49,105 nucleotides of DNA, taken from the NCBI RefSeq assembly GCF_000003815.2, contig NC_049986.1, forward strand, positions 23,962,419 to 24,011,523, read 5' to 3'. Positions 41,501 through 49,105 of the stretch are shown one piece after another. The notes under the pieces are model-generated. The model was not told the DNA's origin. It searched no databases and saw nothing but the letters and a program-made list of their open reading frames with translations. Both the position numbers and the translations under genes were made by a program. This DNA is from Branchiostoma floridae (taxonomy: Eukaryota; Chordata; Leptocardii; Amphioxiformes; Branchiostomatidae). The number at the start of each line of letters is the position of its first letter. Within the stretch, counting starts at the first letter, position 1.

Positions 41501-44500
41501 AGCTAGATACTCATTCACACCTGAGTTAAGTGAGGAAAGCCCAAGGACACAAGATCGGTGACACGGCAGCCGGATTCGAACTCAGGACCTCTTGGGCCTG
41601 AGACCAACGCGCTGCCAATTGCGCCACGCGATCCCACATGGAACATAAGCAGATGCCAAATATGCTAATGAGGAACTGATTGGCATAATATATGCGAAAA
41701 TTGCAAAACCGCTTAAGCCCCGGTCACAAGAATCGTACGATGTCCTTGCGATGGCATATTCCGCATATCGCACGATGATCGCAGTGGATCGCAGCTTAAT
41801 CGTAAGCAAAATCAGCCATCGCAGAGCATCGGATGATGTTCAAAATTTTTCCAGCGTCGTACGATTTTTCACTTGTGTCTCTTCTGAATAGCCGAATGAC
41901 CGCTTTTGTGATTCTTTAACCAACCAGATGTGGACCTAGCTGTTAAATTACCTTCATATAATGTCTTTCATTTAAAAAGAAATCAAAAGAAACGTTAACC
42001 ATAACAACATGAGTCTTACAAACAAAGGTTCAAATCAAGCACAAGTACTGGTATGATTATCTCGGCCTGCTTGTCGGCTCTACGAGTCAGGCTTTTTCAA
42101 AAATCATATTTACTTTTTTTGTGATGGTATGCTATCGGGAAAAAATGTCATCAGACAAAAATAATATCATAAGCATTATATCATAAGCCTGCCTTTCTGT
42201 TCTATTTTTCCCCATGGTTACGGTTATGGTAAACTGACCAGAGACCGGCGAGAGATGAGATTTGATCTAATTATGAACCCACGAGTATGTAGCCATCAAG
42301 CAAATCCATGCATCACCTGTGTGTGATACTAAATCCGCCACGTGGAAAACATTGCCTTGAATGCAAACTCTTCTTCGGGCGCACTGTTCTCTAGTGTTCT
42401 ATTGTGAACAGTTGCGACTGATATAGTTTCCTTTTTCGTCAACACTCGACAATATCAGGGGAAACTGACACCATGACCACGTGCTAAAAATGTATGAATC
42501 TTTAAAGTCATCAGAAGAAAACATGGCCGTAATGAAGTCTGATATGGGGGCAATAAAAATCGTACGACGATGGAGAAATTTTGAACATGTTCAAAATCCA
42601 TTTCAGCTCTATTTTCGTCATAGGAAGCTCCCCGATTTACTATGATTTACCTGCGATTGACGCGGGTACGCTCTTATGACCTCATCGTACGATGCACTAC
42701 GATTCTTGTGACCACGGCTTTATATATTTAAACCATTGCTTCCGATTCTCCCCCGACTTACGACGCACTGCGCTTATACCGCACATAAAACCTCCATCGC
42801 AGTCAATTGTACGATTCTTGTGACCGGGGCTTTAATGATTAATGATGCGAATTTTATACTTGTGACATGTGTATGTTAGTCAATGATGAACATCACCATG
42901 CATAAATCATGAAAATATGCAAGTCATTTGCATAAAATTTACAAAAGCTCTAAATATTTCATGGAGGTATGAGGTCGCCGAACTCTAGTTGCAAATGTAT
43001 TTTACTGTATGTCATACATTGCATTTCATTGTACTTTATGTCATACCTGGGTCGCGAAAATGTTCGATACAGGTGTTCCGGACCGTGTGATAACTTTCCG
43101 TATCACACAGGCTTCGAAGTTGTATCACACGGGCTTCCTTCAAGTAAATCGAACTATTTCGAGAGGACCGAGTGCGGCATGGTTAGAGATTCGAATACCT
43201 GATTCGGACGTATGAATTGCTGTTGTCACAATTTTTTGTTCGAGGACACAACATTTTCTCAACTTCTGGTGCATTCCATATCGAAACTTGTGTTTTCTGA
43301 AGTGAGTATGACATAAATAAAATACAACACGGTGTATTACGCATCACCCTCGGTCCCAGCCCTCCCGCGGGTCGGATCACCCTCCGGCCGTCGGGCGATC
43401 CTTCCCGCGGTCCTCTACCTCGGGTGATGCGGAATACACCGTGTTGTATTCTATATCTACATAATCCACATATCGTGACATTCAAGTTTAGCTAGCTTGC
43501 ACATGTCACGAGTCTACAATCTCCTCATTTATTGCTTAGTAATTGATTTTTATCAATAATTCAAATGACGGAATTATTTTCATGATGAGAATCTGTTATG
43601 TTGTACCTGCCCTAAATTACATGATTTATGATATTGTATTGAAGTCTTGTAACAGAAATCACTGAAATTACAGTGCAGACAAATGTGAATAATTTATATC
43701 TATCAATGTTCCTCTCTATACTATCAATATTGCAAGTTTGAATAGTCCTATTATCATAAGTTTTCCTCACGAATTATGCCTCTAATTATATCACTCACTA
43801 TGTAATTATCTTCTTTCGAAACACAACTTAGAGCAGGGAACTGTGAATGGTCCACATGTATATTTTTAAACTTTACTTATCTTCCAAATGTCACTGAAAT
43901 TCCTACCATTTACCATTTTGGAATCATAGCATTTCCTCATCAAATATGCAAATTAGAGTCTAATTTGCATTATTTATACCTTTCAATATTTTGTCTGTGT
44001 CAGTTATGTATATTACATGTTTGAGAGCCCTACCGACTATTTAATTGTTCATGTGATTTGTTTGTTTGTTTGTTTATTTTCATACACCTGGGTAGCCTAT
44101 TCAGTGCTGGTACACTGGTTTTCAATAGGGCCCAGTTTCACATATACATACAAGGAAATAAAAACTTACAGAGAGAAAAGTAGACATATACGTCGGAACA
44201 TATAAATACAACTGAAACATGAAAGACACAGATAAATCAAAATCATAATCCGATCAAAGGTCAAACAGTTTGGGAGGTCAGAGGTCACTACTCAGTACTG
44301 AGACTATGTTATGTCTTTCAAAGCTGACTTAAAAGAATTTAGGCTTTGAGCTTGCTTAATGTAGGCTGGAAGTGAATTAAAGTGTTTAGCACCTCTGTAT
44401 GATATATCCTCATACGTCATCCTGGCCCAAAAAAATACTTCATAGAGGTAACAATCCATTGTTTTCTAGAGAAGGCCACAGCAAGAAAATTTCAGGGATG

Positions 44501-45927
44501 ACATTCTCTGCAGACTGAAAAAAAAGACTACACTAATGGCTTCCATATTGGTGCCACTCTTACAGCTATCCAGCAAGGTTAACTTCTGCAACTACAGTCA
44601 AGGCTACAACACAACCTATTTACCCATTTCGGTCTATCTGACCTTCCATGAAGAAGAAAAAATTATTTCCTTTTGTCTGAAATCAGGCGAAAATTAATGA
44701 GCGCCTGGTGTCATCCATAAAATGTACTTGCTGTGGCCTAACTTACCGTGAACCTGTTTAAGCGCAGATGAAAAGAGTTCTTCTGCTTTGTCAAGATCTC
44801 CATGCTTCAGTGCAGAATCTCCTGCATGGTGCAGTTCAGCATATGGTCTGCTGGCATGGATTGTGAAAAGAAAGCATCAGATTTCTATTTTCGGCTTTGA
44901 AAACACGTTATGCCCGCTGTAATGTTATGAAAACACATATGTCCGCTGTAATGTTATGAAAACACATTATGTCCGCTCCATATGAAAGGTGCCAAAAATC
45001 GTCGTTTTGTATCACTTTCCAAAAAGACAAGTAGTATGCATACCTGTTTGCCCAATTTTTCTTGTCCTCCTTCTTTTTCCTCTGTATACTCGTCAGTATT
45101 TTCCTCGCGTACAGGAGTCGATGTAGAAGAGTTTCATTCCTGGCGAATTTGACGCTCCCGTAAAGTTTCTTAGCGTACGTGTAGACTGTAGACGCCCTGG
45201 ACAAATCATTGGTATCCTTCATAGCCTTTCCATGTTCTAAATGCACGTCCCCTATGGATTTTAATGCTTCTATTTGAACCATGATATCTCCGTGCATGAT
45301 AGCGTTCACCATCACAGCGGTGTATCCGTCGATAAGTACAGCATCGCTGTAGCCCTGCGTCTTCTGCCGGTCCAGTTCTTGCAGTATCCCCGCTATTCTC
45401 GACACACTATATTCGTCCTTATCCATGAACCACAAGCAATCATGGCCACAGGTACCTGTTGGTGGGTGCTTATTGCAGTACTTTACTGTGCGCATAAAGC
45501 GGTGTTTTATTGTTTCCTTCACAAAGGGTTCCCGGCAATGGAGCATCGCGTTGTAGTACAGTTGAAGCGCATAATTAAAGTTGCGTACGTCACCAGTTCT
45601 CTTCCCTATCTCTAGATATAAGTCACCGATACTTTTCATTGCCTCGACATACAGAAGCCAGTCGTTGTTTTCGATCGCAAGCCGAAGTGCCCGCGAGTAA
45701 CACATTTGTACAAATGCCATGTCGGCACCCTCGCTTCGCTTTCTGTCCACGTCAACAAGGGCTTCGGCAATCTTAAACATGGAGGCTGGAGAAGACGTAG
45801 TCACGTTGTTTTCAAGTGGCTTATGCGTCAATAGTATTTCTTCCATACGCCACAGATCAATATAACCCTCCCACAAATCCTCTACAGACTTGCCTGAAGT
45901 GGCCGATAATTCTTTGATGGATTCCAT
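35450..45927 (-). CDS. GlnD-like nucleotidyltransferase + TPR protein, 1370 aa (gene-level entry)
   Basis: Coding exons 45927-45044, 44847-44747 and 38577-35450 sum to 4113 nt (1371 codons) with matching phases (AG|A, then G|AC). Residues 95-130, 219-256 and 340-373 are three related helical modules of form E-A-x-K-S-I-G-D-[VL]-x-L-E-x-G-K. Residues 297-325 are a single TPR. A polymerase-beta-type nucleotidyltransferase core follows, with GLGSQATELVTPYSDLEF at about 495-512: GS at 497-498, then D509-x-E511, like the PII-uridylyltransferase N-terminal domain (DUF294/GlnD). Residues 590-880 are a helical linker of no known type. About 890-1350 hold some 11 TPRs of about 44-46 residues, of kinesin-light-chain/nephrocystin-3 style (NLG..W.ELGDYKKAI.Y.EQAL). 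No signal peptide; probably cytosolic. Enzyme activity and substrate are unknown. Uncharacterised amphioxus proteins of this general design are, as I recall, numerous. Confidence 0.87.
39151..39200 (+). mobile_element. Retroelement 3'-tail-like hairpin (CCTGAAGAAAGTGAC..GTCACCGAAACGTCGG)
   Basis: CCTGAAGA, a GTGAC-AGACG-GTCAC hairpin and GAAACGTCGGTAAGAATAAA follow in order. Motifs of the form CTGAAGA-hairpin-GAAACGTC recur at ends of retroelements in many animals. The order CUGANGA-stem-GAAA also resembles the core of a minimal hammerhead ribozyme. No reverse transcriptase is adjacent. Confidence 0.45.
39240..40060. repeat. Degenerate tandem repeat (GTCCATTCTTGCACGGAGG units)
   Basis: The phrase GTCCATTCTTGCACGGAGG or variants occurs at about 39255, 39428, 39556, 39882 and 39986, accompanied by TTCTTGGACTAGTC and TTTTTACATG.GGTGC. 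Unit length varies between about 100 and 330 bp. Confidence 0.6.
41305..41460. repeat. Imperfect inverted repeat, ~45-nt arms, ~48-nt loop
   Basis: CTAATCTCCAACCAGATAAA .. AGTATCAAA at 41312-41355 is mirrored by TTTGATACT .. ATCTGTTTGGAGATTA at 41408-41450. It lies just upstream of a tRNA-like segment, suggesting an inverted pair of SINE bodies. Confidence 0.65.
41562..41640 (-). mobile_element. tRNA-like SINE head (minus strand)
   Basis: On the minus strand GGGATCGCGTGGCGCAATTG .. and GAGTTCGAATCCGGCTGCCG give an A box (TGGCGCAATTGG) and a B box (AGTTCGAATCC). The anticodon arm does not fold as a standard 5-bp stem and 7-nt loop, so I read it as a SINE promoter rather than a functional tRNA. 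Confidence 0.6.
41716..42831. mobile_element. Harbinger-like non-autonomous element, 1.1 kb, TTA target duplication
   Basis: Starts AGCCCCGGTCACAAGAATCG at 41716 and ends with the inverse of the same sequence at 42831; the inverted repeats agree over about 24 nt (through CGTAC). TTA flanks both ends (41713-41715, 42832-42834). A further internal inverted copy, GATTCTTGTGACCACGGCTT, lies at about 42702-42721. No transposase ORF. Confidence 0.85.
43321..43450. repeat. Palindromic element with 29-nt arms and GC-rich loop
   Basis: AATACAACACGGTGTATTAC.. at 43321-43349 pairs with 43422-43450 with one mismatch. The ~72-nt interior is very GC/CpG-rich and partly self-complementary (CCTCCCGCGGG, CTTCCCGCGG), in strong contrast to AT-rich flanks. 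Confidence 0.88.
44747..44847 (-). CDS. NTase-TPR gene, exon with a single TPR
   Basis: 101-nt exon: acceptor CCAGCAG, donor GTAAGT. Encodes PYAELHHAGDSALKHGDLDK, then AEELFSSALKQVH, a canonical TPR helix pair. Phases 2 in and 1 out fit both neighbours exactly. Too short for an ORF scan. Confidence 0.85.
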
Positions 45928-45965
45928 TGTCTGAATGTTCACTTCCCCAGAGCAAAGTATAATAT
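45044..45965 (-). CDS. NTase-TPR gene, first coding exon (KSIGD modules 1 and 2)
   Basis: Acceptor CTCTTCCAG above 45965 and donor GTATGC below 45044 (..NWANR, phase 2). The first in-frame ATG is at 45927 (context GACAATGG), giving MESIKELSATSGKSVEDLWE; the GTG at 45942 is in frame but not a plausible animal start. Modules EAMKSIGDLYLEIGKRTGDV (95-) and EALKSIGDVHLEHGKAMKDT (220-) are clear. Between them is a Cys/His cluster, YCNKHPPTGTCGHDCLW (150-166), that could bind a metal and is absent from the paralogue at 47384. Confidence 0.85.
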
Positions 45966-46134
45966 CTGGAAGAGAAACTCAACTTGAGACTCAAATCCAA
46001 CATAACTAAATGAAAACACAGCATAGTCTCACACCATCACAAAGCACACGCACACATCAGCAAGAGATTCAAGTATACGAATAGAAACAATTTAACGAAA
46101 ATACACGACTAACAATTTGTTCAAGTATACGTAC

Positions 46135-46300
46135 CTGTATGTATATTGACGTTGTCAGTTTACCAACTCCTGCATCATAAACATCTTCTGGTGGTATATG
46201 TTTGCAATCGACCTGCCCGACTACTGGGGCTTTTAGGGTGTGAGTTACATTACCCAGAATAGACGGTACTTTCCACTTACGTCATTGTCGCGGTCTGTTG
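46135..46300 (-). promoter_or_regulatory. Putative 5' UTR exon of the NTase-TPR gene
   Basis: A strong donor (ATACATACAG then GTACGTATAC) at 46134 precedes the acceptor at 45966. The sequence upstream has stops in all useful frames, so it would be untranslated leader. The upper limit is a guess. Confidence 0.45.
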
Positions 46301-47383
46301 CGTGGAAACCGACAAAAGAAGACAAGATGCATTTCAGGCTTTACGTTTCAAGTTCATTCATACAACTAGTTATGTATACTATACCATGGTAGGTACCCTT
46401 GTTACATTTCAGCCAACCTTTTGTGTTGCATCCCCAAACGAGCAAAATGCCCTTTGCTTACAAAGTATACAGACAGCCAACATTAGAAAAATGTCCAATA
46501 CAGATTAAAAAGGACAGGGTTAAAAACCATCGCTTACTACTAAGTTAAAGTTTCTTTCTTATGTAAGTCACGCTGAGGGGAGTACGGTCTGTCTATTAGT
46601 GCCTGCAATCACATACACACGTAGGTAGTGTATCGAGCATTTTAAATGGCTAAGTATGCAGTTGATAAAGTTGCCGGTGACATAACTTCATACTTTCTAT
46701 CGGTTATGCATACCACCAGGATTAGAGGTCAACACTTGCCCGCTTTGTACCCCCTTTCAGTCGACTTGAATTTGACTCAGAGACTTTTAGTTGACTGAGA
46801 AAACGCGACAGTAATAGGACCATTTATTTATTAATCAGTTTTTAGGGTTCATGTGAGTTAAGGTATGCTTGAGTTGAGTGTTCATAGTATCATTCAATTA
46901 GCATACACGTACGCGTTTGCGACATATACACGCATTCTGTTATTGAACATCGCGCCCGATTCAAAAATCATTATTCGACTCAAGGCGTTTGTCCCATGGT
47001 GCACTTGAAAGGTAGCGTTACGTTGTTACCGAGTTCAAAGGTCACAGCGCGTCACTGCAGGAAGTACATCTGGGACTTCCCCAGGTGTTGGTACGTAGTT
47101 TCGTCGCCTTAAAAACTACAAGACACAGAAATGAAGAATCATCATCGTTTATTAGAACTGTGAGATGAAAACATCTAGTCTCTACCAGACTGTCTACACG
47201 GGCTCTAGTGAGAATGATCTACCAGAGGAGTTTTGCTACTGGAGGGTTTGCCGGATGCGGAATGTAACCTTGGCGTGGACTGACACTCCGGACCAAATAT
47301 TTGCCGAATTTTCTGTCGAACTCTACGATCGGAAACCCCGTACGTAGGAAGGTCTGGTGGGGTGCTGAAATATACATTATACT
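46300..47383. promoter_or_regulatory. Head-to-head intergenic region between two NTase/TPR-family genes
   Basis: About 1.1 kb separates the divergent paralogues. I see no clear TATA box or large CpG island and no coding exon. A shared promoter is inferred from orientation and spacing only. Confidence 0.35.
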
Positions 47384-47855
47384 ATGCTGCGGCTTTGTGA
47401 AAGGCTCCGTGAGCCGGACCGTGACATGCGGGCCCACGGCCCGACCCGTGCCGAGCCGGGCTACCTCCGTGCCCTGCTGGACGCCGTGGCCGACATGGAC
47501 AGGTGTGCGGAGGTGGAGGGGCTCAAATCTCTCGGAGACGTGAACTTGGAGGAGGGAAGACTCGACAAGGACGCCGTCAAGTTCACCAGGGCCATGAGTC
47601 TGTATGTAGCCGCGATAGTCCGATGTCGGGACCCGGAAGTAGGACTGGCTCTCGAGCATCGTCACAACTACGCCGAGAAACAACGGAATAAACTGCGGTT
47701 AAAACAGATACAGTGTCAGGAAGACACAGTGAAAAGCACGGGAGATTCTTCGCCTGCCAGGCTGGCTGAAACGTTTGAGATTTTGGATAAGAAATGGACA
47801 ACAGGTGGCAACACAGAGTCTGTATTGGTTGGATACACACGGCTAATGGTGGAAG
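47384..47855 (+). CDS. Paralogue exon 1 (module 1)
   Basis: Residues 1-157 plus one base; donor GTATGT. GC-rich coding sequence against an AT-rich background. Contains CAEVEGLKSLGDVNLEEGRL and FTRAMSLYVAAIVRCRDPEV. Confidence 0.82.
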
Positions 47856-48998
47856 GTATGTTTATTGTTTTTTTAATGACATATATGTGCCCTATTATTG
47901 TTTATATTCTATTACAGTGGAGCTACCAGGTGTGATGTACAGAACAATTCAGGATGTTTCCAACTGGAACATCTTGCTATCCTGTGCATTTTTAATGAAT
48001 GAAGACCTTTATTGTACATACATACCCACTGGGTTCAGTACAGGTCACAACAAATGATACAACATGATACAATGAATCTACACTACTCAAGAATCGCATT
48101 CTACTGCGTACATTCGGCTTCTTCTCGTTTCTTATTGATATTGAAGATGTAAGAACAGATATGCTTTATAAGTAAAGGTTTAAAACTTGTCAACTTGAAG
48201 GTATCATAGCCGATGACAGCACTTTGGAGGCGGAGGCGATCAAGAGTATCGGTGACGTGTACCTGAAAAGAGGAATAGAAACTAGAGACACGACATGTTT
48301 GACCAAGGCCACTGCTCTGTACAACACTGCACTGGCGCGGTGGGAGGGGGTACAGGGGAGTGTTGTTCTCGTGCATCGCTTATTGTACACGGCGAAGATC
48401 AGGGAAGAGGTGAACAGAAACAAGGTAAGGATGTTCTAAAAAGGCAAATAGTTTTTCAATGAGGGGAAATAATATATCTATTAAGGATATAGAGAGCGAT
48501 GGAAAGTTTCCATAGACTGAGGAAAATGCATTGTTGTTGATTAATTGTCGCCTTTTCAGGCCTTCAGGGCTAAACATTAACTTGATGAATCCAGTTTTGT
48601 AAACATCGTTTTACAGGTCCTTGGTACAGCGTGATTGATTTATAAGCAGTACCCAGTATTTTATTATACTGCTGCTGGGTTCCCTGACATAGTGGTGGGC
48701 AACAGTTCCTCTGTTACCTTGTAAATGCAGTTTGGTGATGATTAAATGCGTCCACACCGGAGTCGGCGTAACTTAACACTGAGGCGATAACCAGTAAAAG
48801 ATTCATAAAAAAAAGGTTTATATGTTTCCTTTATTATCAACGTCGTTGCTTTATTATTATGTATACAAAGACAAATTGTTCCGTTTCCCTGTCATGAAAG
48901 AACAAAAAGCACAACAGGACAGAAGACAGAAGGAGGCAGCAGAACTTCCAACTGCCGAGGGACATCATGACGTCACACAGGGACGATGGCGTCACCAG
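47384..48998 (+). CDS. Paralogue of the NTase-TPR gene, 5' part (gene-level entry, continues off window)
   Basis: Exons 47384-47855, 48201-48424 and 48901-48998 (794 nt) keep frame at both junctions. Start MLRLCERLREPDRDMRAHGP follows an in-frame TGA, so the ATG at 47384 is the best choice. Modules GLKSLGDVNLEEGRLDKDAV (46-) and EAIKSIGDVYLKRGIETRDT (second exon) align with modules 1 and 2 of the minus-strand gene, including the flanking ..LVGYTRLMVEG and ..VHRLLYTAKIREE segments (compare LIDGYTAVMVN and LLHRLLYARKI). It differs by having an extra phase-1 intron between modules, a shorter N-terminus and no Cys/His cluster. The third exon ends in phase 2, exactly as the matching exon in the paralogue does, so the single-TPR exon and catalytic exon are expected to the right. 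Function unknown. Confidence 0.8.
48201..48424 (+). CDS. Paralogue exon 2 (module 2)
   Basis: Acceptor CAACTTGAAG before 48201; donor GTAAGG. Encodes IIADDSTLEAEAIKSIGDVY, then LKRGIETRDTTCLTKATALY and NTALARWEGVQ..LLYTAKI. Ends on a codon boundary. Confidence 0.84.
48901..48998 (+). CDS. Paralogue exon 3 (charged linker)
   Basis: Acceptor CCCTGTCATGAAAG, donor GTATTA. In phase 0 it reads NKKHNRTEDRRRQQNFQLPR, then DIMTSHRDDGVTR, a basic linker equivalent to RKKKEDKKNWANR in the paralogue. Support comes from splice sites and phase only. Confidence 0.55.
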
Positions 48999-49105
48999 GT
49001 ATTAGATTTTATACCTTTATGGTTGATTGATTATTCATATTTATTCGTGTTAGCTGAAGACTGTAAAGCTAGGTTATGGAACCGGTGTTATAAAGAATAT
49101 TGATA

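Larger units (their letters stand above)
40188..42969. mobile_element. Composite dispersed repeat bounded by CATGAAAT/ATTTCATGGAGG ends
   Basis: The left end TCTCCATGAAATGTCATGGAGG (itself palindromic) and right end TATTTCATGGAGG bound about 2.8 kb of non-coding sequence with TTTTGG..GATTTTTGGTATATAGGTA phrases. A SINE-like segment and a Harbinger-like MITE are nested inside. The small CCTCCATGACATTTCATGGAGG palindrome at 14231 is related. Treating it as a single element is inference. Confidence 0.4.
38578..44746. other. 6.2-kb intron of the NTase-TPR gene, filled with transposon remnants
   Basis: No supported coding exon on either strand. It contains the retroelement-tail hairpin (39151), degenerate tandem units (39240-40000), a composite element at 40188-42969 with a nested MITE, and a palindrome (43321-43450). 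Stretch 43460-44740 is AT-rich with nothing recognised. Confidence 0.65.

Noticed and set aside
41562-41640. Functional tRNA gene on the minus strand
   Set aside because: The anticodon arm does not fold with a 7-nt loop and the segment lies in repeat sequence.
45928-45942. GTG start for the NTase-TPR protein at 45942
   Set aside because: Animal genes use ATG; the first in-frame ATG is at 45927 and the segment upstream is the 5' part of the same exon.

Overview
This is a fragment of an animal nuclear genome, most likely a cephalochordate (Branchiostoma, amphioxus). The evidence is intron-rich genes with canonical GT-AG splice sites, dense short non-autonomous transposons and tRNA-derived SINEs, many minisatellites (several lying on exon edges), and a PII-uridylyltransferase-like nucleotidyltransferase plus TPR gene family that I associate with amphioxus. 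The organism call is inference, since no marker gene fixes the species. The window has one assembly gap (1957-2242).

Region 1 (about 1.4-17.6 kb, minus strand) is the 5' part of a multi-Ig-domain cell-surface or secreted protein. A non-coding first exon (about 17.5 kb) is followed by a signal-peptide exon (15051-14967) and twelve further coding exons. These build seven complete Ig domains and the first part of an eighth, and the gene then leaves the window to the left. Every inter-domain intron is phase 1, and I checked the reading frame across each junction. I cannot assign it to a named family.

Region 2 (19.6-32.1 kb, plus strand) is a five-exon gene for a 416-residue protein. Its C-terminal half resembles the FAM124 family (glyoxalase/VOC-like fold). 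Intron 1 is 8.4 kb and carries a hAT-type MITE, a seven-copy 17-mer, and several tandem and dispersed repeats. A long 3' UTR probably follows, to about 34.9 kb.

Region 3 (35.45-46.3 kb, minus strand), convergent with region 2, is a three-coding-exon gene for a 1370-residue protein. It has N-terminal helical 'KSIGD' modules, a GlnD/PII-uridylyltransferase-like nucleotidyltransferase core, a long linker and about 11 C-terminal tetratricopeptide repeats. The 6.2 kb intron is packed with transposon remnants. A divergent paralogue begins head-to-head on the plus strand at 47384 and runs off the right edge.

The most notable signals are: (i) the nucleotidyltransferase-TPR gene and its head-to-head paralogue, an undescribed architecture that could be a sensor or defence-type enzyme; (ii) at least five independent tandem duplications that each copy an exon edge with its splice site, in two unrelated genes; (iii) seven identical copies of a 17-mer, the first four about 370 bp apart, in otherwise unrelated intron sequence; and (iv) several clean non-autonomous transposons with readable target-site duplications. 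The genes share no evident pathway; only the two nucleotidyltransferase/TPR-family genes are related.
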